64,000 nucleotides of DNA, taken from positions 237,035 through 301,034 of the forward strand of contig NZ_JACSPQ010000001.1 in the NCBI RefSeq assembly GCF_014837055.1. The letters are read 5' to 3'. The stretch is from Phocaeicola faecium (GTDB lineage Bacteria; Bacteroidota; Bacteroidia; Bacteroidales; Bacteroidaceae). The translations under genes were made by a program, and so were the position numbers. This document shows, piece by piece, positions 44,673 to 54,380 of the stretch. A model generated the notes under the pieces. The model was not told the origin of the DNA. It made no database searches and saw only the letters and a list, made by a program, of their open reading frames with translations. Every line of letters starts with the position of its first letter. Position 1 is the stretch's first letter.

Positions 44673-45961
44673 TAACAGTTGATAGAACGATAGCACCCAA
44701 AATTCGCCAGATAGAGCAATTCTCTATTCCGCAACCCGAGCAGATGACCATGCGAAACGGTATGCCGCTTCATGTAATTCGTGCCGGGAGTGAAGATGTT
44801 ATTCGCTTTGATTTGATAATAAAAGGAGGACAGTTACATCAAACGCTGCCGCTTCAGGCACTGTTTACCAATCGTATGCTGCGCGAAGGAACGCGCACGA
44901 TGACTTCTTCCGAAATAGCCGAAAGACTGGATTATTATGGAGCATGGCTTGATCTCTCTTCATCGGTAAACTGCGCTTTTGTTACGCTCTATTCGCTGGG
45001 TAAGTATTTCCCGAAAACGGTTGAAATTTTGGCATCCATTATAAAAGAACCTGTTTTCCCGGAAAAAGAATTACGGGTGGTAACGGAGGCAAATAAACAT
45101 CAGTTTCTTGTCAATAATCAGCGGGTGGATGTGTTGGCACGTAAGCAATTAAACCGTTCTTTGTTTGGCGTTTCGCATCCATTAGGACGTTATGCTGAAT
45201 GGGAAGATTACGACCGCATTCATGCCGATGTACTGAAAGACTTTTATGCTTGTCATTACCGCTCGGACAATTGTTCTGCTTATGTTTCGGGAAAAGTAAC
45301 GGACGAGATTGTGCGCTGCATTGAAGAAAATTTCGGAGATGAAGCGTGGGGCGTATCGAATCATACCGTTTATAATCGGATTTTCACGCCGGAGACCGAT
45401 CAGCGGAAGCGTGTGTTTATTGAGAAAGAAGATGCTCTGCAAAGTTCGTTGAAGATCGGAGGTTTTTCTTTGTCTCGTCAGCATCCCGATTATTTGAAAC
45501 TGCGTGTACTTGTAACGCTGTTCGGTGGGTATTTCGGCTCTCGGTTAATGTCGAACATCCGTGAAGAAAAAGGATATACGTATGGTATAGGGGCAGGACT
45601 GGTGGCTTATCCTGATACCGGTATCTTGGTTATCAGTACCGAAACGGCAAATGAATACATTGAACCGGTAATTACAGAAGTTTATCGGGAAATGGATAAA
45701 CTGAGAGATGAATATGTCTCAGAAGAAGAATTGACGATGGTACGTAATTACATGTTAGGCGATATGTGTCGTTCGTACGAGAGTGCTTTTTCATTATCCG
45801 ATGCGTGGATTTTCATAGAAACAGCCGGATTGGATAAAGAATTTTTTGTCCGCAGCGTGGCTTCAATTCGAGACACGTCGGCAGAAGATATTCGCAGGCT
45901 TGCCCAAAAATATTTCTGCAAAGAAAACTTAATAGAAGTAGTAGCAGGTAAAAAAGTTTGA
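44669..45961 (+). CDS. M16-family (insulinase-like) protein lacking the zinc motif
   Basis: A 430-aa M16 peptidase homologue. The N-terminal domain aligns with the family, but the expected HxxEH zinc site is absent: the corresponding segment reads QALFTNRMLREGT. The C-terminal domain keeps the R/Y substrate motif (GGYFGSRLMSNIREEKGYTYG). It thus resembles the non-catalytic subunit of two-chain M16 peptidases; no catalytic partner is in the window. The start at 44669 overlaps the kdsB stop by 4 nt (ATGA). No signal peptide is seen. Confidence 0.85.
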   Translation: MITVDRTIAPKIRQIEQFSIPQPEQMTMRNGMPLHVIRAGSEDVIRFDLIIKGGQLHQTLPLQALFTNRMLREGTRTMTSSEIAERLDYYGAWLDLSSSVNCAFVTLYSLGKYFPKTVEILASIIKEPVFPEKELRVVTEANKHQFLVNNQRVDVLARKQLNRSLFGVSHPLGRYAEWEDYDRIHADVLKDFYACHYRSDNCSAYVSGKVTDEIVRCIEENFGDEAWGVSNHTVYNRIFTPETDQRKRVFIEKEDALQSSLKIGGFSLSRQHPDYLKLRVLVTLFGGYFGSRLMSNIREEKGYTYGIGAGLVAYPDTGILVISTETANEYIEPVITEVYREMDKLRDEYVSEEELTMVRNYMLGDMCRSYESAFSLSDAWIFIETAGLDKEFFVRSVASIRDTSAEDIRRLAQKYFCKENLIEVVAGKKV

Positions 45962-45992
45962 AATGATGCCGCCTGAAAAGGCTAAAAAACTT

Positions 45993-46000
45993 TATTTTTG
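45993..46000 (+). promoter_or_regulatory. -7 element for the MORN-repeat gene
   Basis: TATTTTTG, 75 nt before the ATG at 46075; -33 not recognisable. Confidence 0.45.
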
Positions 46001-46074
46001 GAGCGCGAAATATAAATCTTAATGTGAATGTGGTGTTACCAGTGTGTAGGTAGCGGTAAAAACAGAATAATCGA

Positions 46075-47196
46075 ATGAATAAACATACTTTATTATTATG
46101 TGCTTTTATGGTGTGGGGCGGTGTTACAGCCTCAGCTCAATTGTCTTTAGGATATTATAAATTTAAAGATGGTTCTGAATATACGGGAGAACTGAAAGGG
46201 AAACGTCCGAACGGAAAAGGAAAAACCATCTTTAAAAACGGAGATATCTACGAAGGCGAATATGTAAAAGGGAAGCGTCAGGGAAACGGAACCTATACTT
46301 TCAGTGACGGAGAGAAATACGTCGGCGAATGGTATCAAGACCAGCAGCACGGAAAGGGAACATATTATTTTATGAACAACAATCGTTACGATGGAATGTG
46401 GTTTGCTGATTTCCAAGAAGGAGAGGGAACCATGTTTTATTACAACGGCGACCTCTACGTCGGTTCATGGCATCATGATAAGCGTAACGGCAAAGGTGTT
46501 TATACATGGAAAGGCGGCGCAAAATATGAAGGCGAATGGAGAGATGACCTGAAAAACGGAAAGGGGGTGATGACTTGGGAAGACGGCTCTAAATATGAAG
46601 GCGAGTGGAAAAACGGCGAACGGCACGGAAAAGGTACTTTTTATTACACCAATGGCGATAAATACATAGGCGATTGGGTAAATGATGTACAAAACGGAAA
46701 AGGGGTTTATTACTTTCAGAATAATGAACGTTACGAAGGTGATTATGCCGACGGTGAACGTACCGGACAAGGTATTTATACCTATCCTAACGGTGACAAA
46801 TACGTCGGGCAATTCCGGGGAGGATGGCAAGAAGGCGAAGGGACGTTTACGTGGGTGAGCGGTGCTGTTTACGAAGGACAATGGTCGAAAAATCAACGTT
46901 CGGGAAACGGTAAATATAAATGGGCAAACGGTGACGAGTACGAAGGGCAGTGGAAAAACAATATGGCAGATGGCGAAGGTACACTGCGTATGACGGATGG
47001 CTCTGTATATACCGGCCATTTTGTGCGAGGTAAAGAAGACGGACAAGGAACGCTGGTAACGAAAGACGGAACACGGTTTGAAGGTTTCTTCAAGAAAGGA
47101 CAGAAAGACGGACCGTTTATTGAAAAAGATGCAAACGGCAACGTAATCCGTAAAGGTACATTCCGCAACGGACGTTTGTTGGAAGAAAAAAAATAA
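46075..47196 (+). CDS. Secreted MORN-repeat protein
   Basis: A 373-aa exported protein. After a signal peptide (cleavage near VTASA-Q) almost the whole chain is about 14 MORN repeats of 23 residues. The pattern is YEGEWKNGERHGKGTFYYTNGDK. Bacterial MORN proteins are beta-ladder scaffolds of largely unknown role. The gene is 7 nt upstream of the inositol monophosphatase-like gene, so the two share a transcript. Confidence 0.88.
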   Translation: MNKHTLLLCAFMVWGGVTASAQLSLGYYKFKDGSEYTGELKGKRPNGKGKTIFKNGDIYEGEYVKGKRQGNGTYTFSDGEKYVGEWYQDQQHGKGTYYFMNNNRYDGMWFADFQEGEGTMFYYNGDLYVGSWHHDKRNGKGVYTWKGGAKYEGEWRDDLKNGKGVMTWEDGSKYEGEWKNGERHGKGTFYYTNGDKYIGDWVNDVQNGKGVYYFQNNERYEGDYADGERTGQGIYTYPNGDKYVGQFRGGWQEGEGTFTWVSGAVYEGQWSKNQRSGNGKYKWANGDEYEGQWKNNMADGEGTLRMTDGSVYTGHFVRGKEDGQGTLVTKDGTRFEGFFKKGQKDGPFIEKDANGNVIRKGTFRNGRLLEEKK

Positions 47197-47203
47197 AAAG
47201 ACT

Positions 47204-47989
47204 ATGGATTTGCTTGAATTGACTGACGATGTACGCCAGATAGCATTGGAGGCGGGTCGCTTTATTCGTGAAGAACGAAAAAGGTTTAGCCGCGAAAGCA
47301 TCGAGAAGAAACATGCACATGATTATGTTTCTTATGTAGACAAAGAGTCGGAAAAAAGAATCGTAACCCGCCTGAAAGAATTGCTTCCTGATGCAGGCTT
47401 TATTGCTGAAGAGGGAAGCGGGAGTATGACTGATGAAAAGTATTGCTGGGTGGTAGATCCGCTGGATGGTACAACTAATTTTATTCATGACAATTCCCCT
47501 TATTGCGTAAGCATCGCCCTGCGGGATGAAAAAGAACTCCTTTTGGGCGTAGTTTATGAAATCTGCAGAGATGAATGTTACTGGACGTATAAAGGTGCAC
47601 CTTCTTATTTGAACGGTAATGTAATACATGTTTCATCGGTCAATACGTTAGACGATGCTTTTATTGCAATAGGATTCCCTTATCGTGCCGAAGAATACAA
47701 ACCCTTTGCTTTGCGTTTTATAAAAACATGTTATGGCAATGTGGCAGGTTTACGCTTGGTCGGAGCTGCGGCAGCCGAGATGTGTTATGTTGCCGCCGGA
47801 CGTTTTGACGCCCGTATCGAATCCTACCTCGGGCCGTGGGACATTGCAGCCGGATGCCTGATACTTCAGAATGCAGGAGGTAAGGTTACGGATTTCAGCG
47901 GAGGGGATACGTTTTATTCAGGGCATCAAGTGCTTGCCTCAAATGGAAAAATACATGATTTTTTGTTGAATATTATTGAAGACCGGTAA
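47204..47989 (+). CDS. Inositol-monophosphatase-family phosphatase
   Basis: A 261-aa metal-dependent phosphatase (IMPase/CysQ/SuhB superfamily). Metal-binding motifs are EEGSGS, WVVDPLDGTTNFIHD and GPWDIAAGCLILQNAGG. Likely substrates are inositol phosphates, 3'-phosphoadenosine phosphates or sugar phosphates. It is closer to the IMPase/SuhB group by the DPLDGTTNF motif. A terminator overlaps its stop codon. Confidence 0.9.
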   Translation: MDLLELTDDVRQIALEAGRFIREERKRFSRESIEKKHAHDYVSYVDKESEKRIVTRLKELLPDAGFIAEEGSGSMTDEKYCWVVDPLDGTTNFIHDNSPYCVSIALRDEKELLLGVVYEICRDECYWTYKGAPSYLNGNVIHVSSVNTLDDAFIAIGFPYRAEEYKPFALRFIKTCYGNVAGLRLVGAAAAEMCYVAAGRFDARIESYLGPWDIAAGCLILQNAGGKVTDFSGGDTFYSGHQVLASNGKIHDFLLNIIEDR

Positions 47990-48006
47990 TTTTCCCGGTC
48001 TTTTTT
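47979..48006 (+). terminator. Terminator overlapping the phosphatase stop codon
   Basis: A 6-bp GC-rich stem (GACCGG 47981-47986 with CCGGTC 47995-48000) followed by six T residues. Confidence 0.75.
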
Positions 48007-48036
48007 CGTTTTATATAAATAATTTTTGTATGTTTG
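48005..48036 (+). promoter_or_regulatory. Promoter of the DUF2461-branching-enzyme operon
   Basis: TTCG (48005-48008), 20 nt, then TATGTTTG (48029-48036). It overlaps the T-tract of the preceding terminator. Confidence 0.5.
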
Positions 48037-48052
48037 TTCGTCTAAAGATACA

Positions 48053-48727
48053 ATGACAGGTATGAATATATCGGGAATCTTGAATTTCTTGAAACTTTTG
48101 GCGGCAAACAATAATCGCGAATGGTTTTTAGAGCATAAATCGGATTATCTGAAAGTACAGTCCGATTTCGAAGATTTATTAACAGTAGTGATAGCCCGTA
48201 TTTCTTTATTCGATGAAAGTGTGGCTCATGTCCGCCCTCGTGATTGTACGTATCGTATTTACCGGGATATACGGTTTTCGGCAGATAAATCTCCTTATAA
48301 GACGCATATTGGCGGATATATTAATGCCCGAGGGAAAAAATCCAATCACTGCGGGTATTATATTCATTTGGAACCGGATAATTGTATGTTTGCAGGGGGA
48401 AGTTGGTGTATGCCTCCTGAAATGTTGAAAGCAGTCCGTCAGTCGGTATGTGATAATATAGATGAATACCGTTCTATTGTAGAAGATGAGGCTTTCCGTA
48501 AATATTTTCCGGTGGTGGGAGAACAATTCTTGAAAAACATTCCGAAAGGGTTTCCGAAAGATTTTCCTTATCCGCAATATATCTGCTGTAAAGATTATAC
48601 GGTAGCCTATCGTGTACCGGATTCTTTTTTTGAAAACCCGAACTTTGTTGACGATATAGCTGATATATTCATGCAGTTAAAACGTTTTGCTGATTTTACG
48701 AATGAAACGATTGATGAGTTGGAATAA
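48053..48727 (+). CDS. DUF2461-family protein
   Basis: A 224-aa protein of the DUF2461 (TIGR02453) family. Typical motifs are LKLLAANNNREWFLEHKSDY, YRIYRDIRFSADKSPYKTHI and YYIHLEPDNCMFAGG. The biochemical function of the family is unknown. The longer frame begins with TTG inside the promoter, so the start is the ATG at 48053 or the one at 48062, which has AGG just before it. It leads an operon ending with the branching enzyme and a membrane protein. Confidence 0.85.
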   Translation: MTGMNISGILNFLKLLAANNNREWFLEHKSDYLKVQSDFEDLLTVVIARISLFDESVAHVRPRDCTYRIYRDIRFSADKSPYKTHIGGYINARGKKSNHCGYYIHLEPDNCMFAGGSWCMPPEMLKAVRQSVCDNIDEYRSIVEDEAFRKYFPVVGEQFLKNIPKGFPKDFPYPQYICCKDYTVAYRVPDSFFENPNFVDDIADIFMQLKRFADFTNETIDELE

Positions 48728-48755
48728 ATCGGCTATAATGAATCATTGAAAAGTT

Positions 48756-49202
48756 ATGATTATAGATAGAATAGAAAATTTCGAGCAGTATGTTGGGGTA
48801 CACCCATTGTTTGCACAAGTGCTTGACTTTTTTAAATCGGCAGATTTGAAAATGGCGGCAACAGGGAAAATAATTATGCAAGATGGAAATCTTGTCTTTA
48901 ATTTTACCGAATCGGCTCCGAAAAAGAAGAAAGAAGCACGTTTGGAAACGCACAACGAATTTATTGATATCCAGTTGCCTCTTTCAGGTATCGAAATGAT
49001 GGGATATGCACCGCGTAATGTACTTGCAGAAACACCTTACGATGCTGAAAATGATATTTCGTTTTATGATATAAATGCAGATATTTATTTTACTGTAAAG
49101 CCGGGTATGTTTGTGATATTCTTTCCTCAAGATGCTCATGCACCGGCTATAACATCTGCTAAGTTAAGGAAATTGATTATAAAGATTAAGGCTAATGTAT
49201 AA
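48756..49202 (+). CDS. YhcH/YjgK/YiaL-family protein
   Basis: A 148-aa cupin-like protein of the YhcH family, linked in E. coli to sialic-acid and other sugar catabolism, with an anomerase-type role suggested. Motifs ETHNEFIDIQLPLSGIE and MFVIFFPQDAHAPAI hold the metal-binding His and Glu residues. It is 28 nt after the DUF2461 gene and 17 nt before the branching enzyme. Confidence 0.88.
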   Translation: MIIDRIENFEQYVGVHPLFAQVLDFFKSADLKMAATGKIIMQDGNLVFNFTESAPKKKKEARLETHNEFIDIQLPLSGIEMMGYAPRNVLAETPYDAENDISFYDINADIYFTVKPGMFVIFFPQDAHAPAITSAKLRKLIIKIKANV

Positions 49203-49219
49203 TTAATAACACTGATACT

Positions 49220-51235
49220 ATGGATGAAGTATTGAAAATTATTAAAAACGACCCGTGGCTTGAGCCATATTCGGATGCCATTAAAGGAAGACATCAACAT
49301 GTTATCGACAAGGAAAAAGAACTGATTGGCAAAAGTGATCTGACCGGATTTGCGTCAGGATATCTTTATTTTGGCCTGCATCAGACGGATAAAGGGTGGA
49401 CTTTCCGTGAATGGGCGCCCAATGCCACTACTATTTATTTGATAGGTGACTTTAATGGATGGAAAGAAAGTCCGAAGTATCGTTTGAAGAGAATCCGTGG
49501 TAAAGCCGGAAATTGGGAAATTAATTTGCCGGCAGATGCTTTGAAACATGGCGATCTTTATAAGTTAAAAGTATATTGGGACGGAGGATGCGGCGAACGA
49601 ATCCCTGCATGGGCAAACCGTGTTGTTCAGGACGAGGTAACTAAAATATTTAGTGCGCAGGTATGGAGTCCGGAAAAGCCTTATAAATTTAAGAAAAAAG
49701 TATTTGTCCCGAATGTAGCCCCACTGATGATTTACGAATGCCATATTGGTATGGCTCAGGATGCGGAACGGGTAGGTACATATAATGAATTCCGGGAAAA
49801 CGTTTTGCCGAGAATTGTTAAGGATGGCTATAACTGCATTCAGATAATGGCTATCCAAGAGCATCCTTATTACGGTAGTTTCGGTTATCATGTATCCAGT
49901 TTCTTTGCTCCGTCTTCTCGTTTTGGAACGCCTGAAGAATTGAAACAACTTATTGACGCGGCTCATCAGATGGGAGTGGCTGTTATTATGGATATTGTTC
50001 ATTCTCATGCCGTAAAAAATGAGGTGGAAGGTTTAGGAAACTTTGCCGGAGACCCTTGCCAGTATTTCTATCAGGGCGATCGGCGTGAACATCCGGCATG
50101 GGATTCTCTTTGCTTTGATTACGGAAAGAATGAGGTGATTCATTTCTTGTTGTCTAACTGTAAATACTGGTTGGAAGAATTCCATTTCGATGGTTTCCGT
50201 TTCGATGGAGTTACCTCAATGCTTTATTACAGTCACGGATTAGGAGAGGCGTTCTGCAATTATAACGATTATTTTAACGGACATCAAGACGATAATGCAA
50301 TCTGTTATCTTACGTTGGCTAACCGTTTGATTCATCAGGTAAATCCACGGGCAATAACAATAGCCGAAGAAGTTTCCGGTATGCCGGGATTGGCTGCTCC
50401 GTTTGAAGACGGTGGTTATGGTTTCGATTACCGTATGGCTATGAATATCCCTGATTATTGGATTAAAATCATCAAAGAGCGGAGGGATGAAGACTGGAAG
50501 CCGTCGAGCCTGTTCTGGGAAGTGACCAACCGTCGTAAAGATGAAAAAACAATTTCATATTGCGAGAGCCACGATCAGGCTTTGGTAGGCGATAAAACAA
50601 TTATTTTCCGCCTTATTGATGCCGACATGTATTGGCATTTCAAGAAAGGGGATGAAAATGGAGTGGTAGAACGCGGTATAGCTCTTCATAAGATGATTCG
50701 TTTGCTTACAGCCTCTACCATTAACGGAGGATATCTGAATTTCATGGGTAATGAGTTCGGTCATCCTGAATGGATTGATTTCCCCCGCGAAGGAAATGGA
50801 TGGTCATATAAATATGCGCGCCGGCAATGGCATTTGGTAGACGACAAGAGCCTATGTTATCATTATTTAGGTGATTTTGATTCTGCTATGGTGCATTTGA
50901 TTGAGAGCGTGAAAAATATTCAGAAGAGTGATGTCGTTGAAATCTGGCATAATGATGGAGACCAGATATTGGCTTACCGCCGTAAGGACCTGATATTTGT
51001 CTTTAACTTTAATCCTACTCGTTCGTTTACTGATTATGGTTTCCTTGTTCCGCGTGGAGCATACGACGTAGTATTAAATACCGATAGTAAGGATTTTGGC
51101 GGCTTCGGGTTCGCTGATGATTCAATGCGCCATTTTACGTGTGCCGATCCATTGTATGCAAAAGAAAAGAAAGAATGGCTGAAGTTATACGTACCGGCGC
51201 GTTCGGCTGTAGTTTTGAAACGAGTGAAAAACTAA
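49220..51235 (+). CDS. glgB: 1,4-alpha-glucan branching enzyme (eukaryotic-like GH13)
   Basis: A 671-aa enzyme that makes alpha-1,6 branches in glycogen-like glucans. An N-terminal CBM48 (GWTFREWAPNATTIYLIGDF) precedes the GH13 barrel with DIVHSHA, the nucleophile Asp in FDGFRFDGVTSM, the acid/base Glu in AEEVSG and the transition-state stabiliser in CESHDQALVGDK. A C-terminal all-beta domain ends the chain. The sequence resembles eukaryotic-type branching enzymes more than E. coli GlgB, as is common in Bacteroidota. No other glycogen gene is adjacent. Confidence 0.92.
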   Translation: MDEVLKIIKNDPWLEPYSDAIKGRHQHVIDKEKELIGKSDLTGFASGYLYFGLHQTDKGWTFREWAPNATTIYLIGDFNGWKESPKYRLKRIRGKAGNWEINLPADALKHGDLYKLKVYWDGGCGERIPAWANRVVQDEVTKIFSAQVWSPEKPYKFKKKVFVPNVAPLMIYECHIGMAQDAERVGTYNEFRENVLPRIVKDGYNCIQIMAIQEHPYYGSFGYHVSSFFAPSSRFGTPEELKQLIDAAHQMGVAVIMDIVHSHAVKNEVEGLGNFAGDPCQYFYQGDRREHPAWDSLCFDYGKNEVIHFLLSNCKYWLEEFHFDGFRFDGVTSMLYYSHGLGEAFCNYNDYFNGHQDDNAICYLTLANRLIHQVNPRAITIAEEVSGMPGLAAPFEDGGYGFDYRMAMNIPDYWIKIIKERRDEDWKPSSLFWEVTNRRKDEKTISYCESHDQALVGDKTIIFRLIDADMYWHFKKGDENGVVERGIALHKMIRLLTASTINGGYLNFMGNEFGHPEWIDFPREGNGWSYKYARRQWHLVDDKSLCYHYLGDFDSAMVHLIESVKNIQKSDVVEIWHNDGDQILAYRRKDLIFVFNFNPTRSFTDYGFLVPRGAYDVVLNTDSKDFGGFGFADDSMRHFTCADPLYAKEKKEWLKLYVPARSAVVLKRVKN

Positions 51236-51241
51236 TTTGTA

Positions 51242-52393
51242 ATGGGTAAATATACAAATGTACTTTATGAGAAAGCCGCACGCATGACAACCGTGGTGTG
51301 CGGTTTTCTTTTCTCTCTATTTAGTTTCGTTTATTTATATGTTTTCCAGCGAGATGTATTAGAGGCTTTACACTTCTCTTTGGCTCACGGGAAAACACAT
51401 TTTGCCCCGATGGGCAGTGCTGTCGTTATTACGCTTATACTGCTCTTGCTACGTTGGGGGGTAAACAGCCTTTTAGGATTAAAAGGCTATATACGTTCGC
51501 TTTCTTACCTGCCTTCATTTCTCGTTCTCTGTGCTTTGACCGATGTAGGTAGAACCGTGTATATGTCTGCTTATCACACGGTATGGAGTTGGTTGCTTCC
51601 GGTTCTCATCCTGATTTTTGTTGTGTTTGCATATTGGTTGCGCGGCTTGTATCGCAATCAGTTGAACACAGAAGGCAGTAGGCTGGGGTTAGTGAATTAT
51701 AATCTGCTGATACTTTTCGTTCAATGTTTGATGACCGTGCTGGTGGGGAATACCAATCGGGCGTTTCATCATGAATTAGAGGTAGAGCGTTACTTGCGTG
51801 ACCGGGAGTATGTAGAGGCATTGGAAGTAGGCAAACGTTCGTTAGAATCTACGCATACATTAACAGCACTTCGGGCAATGGCGATGGCTCATGCGAAATT
51901 GATGGGAGAAAAACTTTTTGAGTACCCCCAGTATTACGGGGTAGACGGTCTGTTTTTCGATGAAGACTCAACGGCTGTTTTGCGTTTTACGAACGATTCG
52001 GTTTACGATCTTTTGGGAGGAAAACCCTATGTAGGAGATAAGCCGTTAGATTATTTGAGCGAACTTTGTTATACAGGCCGTGGAAAATACATTGCGTTGG
52101 ATTATTACTTGGCGGGACTTCTGCTTGATAAACAGATAAATAAGTTTGCACAGACCATTGACGACTTTTATGAATCAGAAGATTCTCTGCCGCGATATTA
52201 CCGTGAAGCGATGGCCATATATCGTTCAAATCATTCCGACTCTGTTTTCGTGCGGAATGATTCTGTAATGCAAGAAAAATATATCAGATATAAAACTCGT
52301 CAGATGGAATTTGCCTCGCCATTAGAAGAACAAAATTATATGAAACGTGAGTTTGGCGACACTTATTGGTGGTATTTCGATTATCAAAAATAA
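51242..52393 (+). CDS. Uncharacterised multi-pass membrane protein
   Basis: A 383-aa protein not confidently recognised. The N-terminal half has four hydrophobic segments (about residues 15-35, 57-75, 85-102 and 117-137) and a fifth near 160-178. The C-terminal half is a soluble helical region with TPR-like character (EVERYLRDREYVEALEVGKR, TLTALRAMAMAHAKLMGEK). It resembles DUF6057-type proteins in layout. It starts 6 nt after the branching enzyme, so it is co-transcribed. Confidence 0.7.
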   Translation: MGKYTNVLYEKAARMTTVVCGFLFSLFSFVYLYVFQRDVLEALHFSLAHGKTHFAPMGSAVVITLILLLLRWGVNSLLGLKGYIRSLSYLPSFLVLCALTDVGRTVYMSAYHTVWSWLLPVLILIFVVFAYWLRGLYRNQLNTEGSRLGLVNYNLLILFVQCLMTVLVGNTNRAFHHELEVERYLRDREYVEALEVGKRSLESTHTLTALRAMAMAHAKLMGEKLFEYPQYYGVDGLFFDEDSTAVLRFTNDSVYDLLGGKPYVGDKPLDYLSELCYTGRGKYIALDYYLAGLLLDKQINKFAQTIDDFYESEDSLPRYYREAMAIYRSNHSDSVFVRNDSVMQEKYIRYKTRQMEFASPLEEQNYMKREFGDTYWWYFDYQK

Positions 52394-52487
52394 AGAAAGA
52401 TTGCATGTAAGCAGGATGCTAATTACATTTTTTACGTCTTTTCGCTCATAAAAGCTCAAAAACAAAGGTTAGAATAAATCTTTTTCG

Positions 52488-52495
52488 TAATTTTG
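52488..52495 (+). promoter_or_regulatory. -7 element for proS
   Basis: TAATTTTG, 47 nt before the proS ATG; -33 unclear. Confidence 0.5.
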
Positions 52496-52542
52496 TGTCC
52501 GTAAATCCATTGAAACATAAAAAATAACTGCATAACAAAATT

Positions 52543-54033
52543 ATGGCAAAAGAATTAAAAGACCTTACCAAAAGAAGTGAAAATTACTCACAATGGTATA
52601 ATGATTTGGTTGTAAAAGCTGACCTTGCAGAGCAGTCGCCTGTTCGCGGTTGTATGGTGATTAAACCTTACGGATATGCGATTTGGGAGAAAATGCAACG
52701 TCAGTTAGACGATATGTTTAAAGCAACGGGGCATGTGAATGCGTATTTCCCGCTGTTGATTCCTAAATCATACCTCAGTCGCGAAGCAGAACACGTAGAA
52801 GGCTTTGCCAAAGAGTGTGCGGTGGTGACTCACTACCGTTTGAAGAATGCCGATGACGGTTCGGGAGTGATTGTAGACCCGGCAGCAAAACTGGAAGAAG
52901 AATTGATTATCCGTCCTACTTCAGAAACAATCATTTGGAGTACGTATAAAAATTGGATTAATTCTTACCGCGATCTGCCTATCCTGTGTAACCAGTGGGC
53001 AAATGTAGTACGTTGGGAAATGCGTACGCGCCTGTTCTTGCGTACAGCCGAATTCTTGTGGCAAGAAGGACATACAGCTCACGCTACGCGCGAAGAAGCA
53101 GAAGCAGAAGCACAAAAAATGTTGCATGTATACGGAGACTTTGCTGAAAAATATATGGCTGTTCCCGTTATCAAGGGTGTGAAATCGGCTAACGAACGAT
53201 TTGCCGGGGCGCTTGACACGTATACGATTGAAGGATTGATGCAAGACGGAAAAGCACTTCAGTGCGGAACGTCACACTTCCTCGGACAGAATTTTGCAAA
53301 AGCGTTCAATGTTCAGTTTGTTGATAAAAACAATAAGTTGGATTATGTTTGGGCTACTTCATGGGGTGTATCTACCCGCTTGATGGGAGCTTTGATTATG
53401 ACTCACTCTGACGATAACGGTTTGGTACTTCCTCCGCATCTGGCTCCGATTCAAGTGGTTATCATACCTATTTATAAGAATGATGAGCAGTTGAAGCAAA
53501 TCGATGCAAAAGTAGAAGGCATTGTAAACGCGCTGCGGGCTTTGGGTATTTCCGTGAAATACGATAATGCCGACAATAAGCGTCCGGGCTTTAAGTTTGC
53601 CGATTATGAATTGAAGGGTGTTCCGGTTCGTCTTGTTATGGGAGGTCGTGATTTGGAAAACAATACGATTGAAATCATGCGCCGCGATACGCTGGAGAAA
53701 GAAACCCGCACGTGCGACGGAATTGAAGCCTATGTGAAAGATTTGTTGGAAGAAATCCAAGCAAACATTTATCAGAAAGCCTTGAAGTATCGTAACGAAC
53801 ACATTACGAAAGTGGATACGTATGATGACTTTAAAGAACAGATAGAGAAAGGAGGCTTTATTCTTGCTCATTGGGACGGAACTACCGAAACCGAAGAGCG
53901 CATTAAGGAAGAAACAAAAGCAACGATTCGTTGTATTCCTTTCGATGCCGACGAAGAAAGCCTTACTCCGGGTGTGGATATGGTTACAGGTAAACCTTCT
54001 GCGCGCCGTGTGTTATTTGCTCGTGCATATTAA
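52543..54033 (+). CDS. proS: Prolyl-tRNA synthetase (short, archaeal/eukaryotic-type)
   Basis: It charges tRNA-Pro. The 496-aa class II synthetase has the motif-2 segment [20 protein letters not shown] and the ATP-site motif RPTSETIIW. The C-terminal anticodon and ProRS-specific domains end in Tyr (ARAY). It lacks the INS editing domain, so it is the short ProRS class. It is monocistronic with a strong terminator. Confidence 0.97.
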   Translation: MAKELKDLTKRSENYSQWYNDLVVKADLAEQSPVRGCMVIKPYGYAIWEKMQRQLDDMFKATGHVNAYFPLLIPKSYLSREAEHVEGFAKECAVVTHYRLKNADDGSGVIVDPAAKLEEELIIRPTSETIIWSTYKNWINSYRDLPILCNQWANVVRWEMRTRLFLRTAEFLWQEGHTAHATREEAEAEAQKMLHVYGDFAEKYMAVPVIKGVKSANERFAGALDTYTIEGLMQDGKALQCGTSHFLGQNFAKAFNVQFVDKNNKLDYVWATSWGVSTRLMGALIMTHSDDNGLVLPPHLAPIQVVIIPIYKNDEQLKQIDAKVEGIVNALRALGISVKYDNADNKRPGFKFADYELKGVPVRLVMGGRDLENNTIEIMRRDTLEKETRTCDGIEAYVKDLLEEIQANIYQKALKYRNEHITKVDTYDDFKEQIEKGGFILAHWDGTTETEERIKEETKATIRCIPFDADEESLTPGVDMVTGKPSARRVLFARAY

Positions 54034-54067
54034 TAATAAGTAGGCGAAATCGTATTTCCCGATATTC

Positions 54068-54136
54068 AGGCACAGGTATGTGTTCTGTTTGCTCTCAGTA
54101 ATTGGAGTACAGAATATATATCTGTGCCTTTTTTTG
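54068..54136 (+). terminator. proS terminator
   Basis: A 21-bp stem with three G-U pairs (54068-54088 with 54109-54129) followed by eight T residues. Confidence 0.9.
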
Positions 54137-54152
54137 TATCCTGATGTTCCGG

Positions 54153-54242
54153 AAAACGCTACCGTTAGTGCAGGTTATTTCTATGGGTAGAATTGTCCGG
54201 TTCTACCCGTAAGACGCATCGGTTCTACGGGTAGTGTTTTTT
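54153..54242. repeat. 22-bp-period box array, copy E
   Basis: Boxes at 54159, 54181, 54203 and 54225 are CTACCGTTAG, CTATGGGTAG, CTACCCGTAA and CTACGGGTAG, with 12-bp spacers. Flanks are AAAACG and TGTTTTTT. It lies between the proS terminator and the promoter of the small secreted protein, so it is probably outside both transcripts. Confidence 0.85.
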
Positions 54243-54380
54243 CACCCCTTTTGACCATGCCGGATGGAGTTCAAGCAAAAGGCTATACCACGATGTTATT
54301 CTTTTGCTCGTATTGTTTTTCAAAAAGAATGTTTATAGGCGTAATCGCTATCTTTAGATTACAAAATTGTTACAAACACC

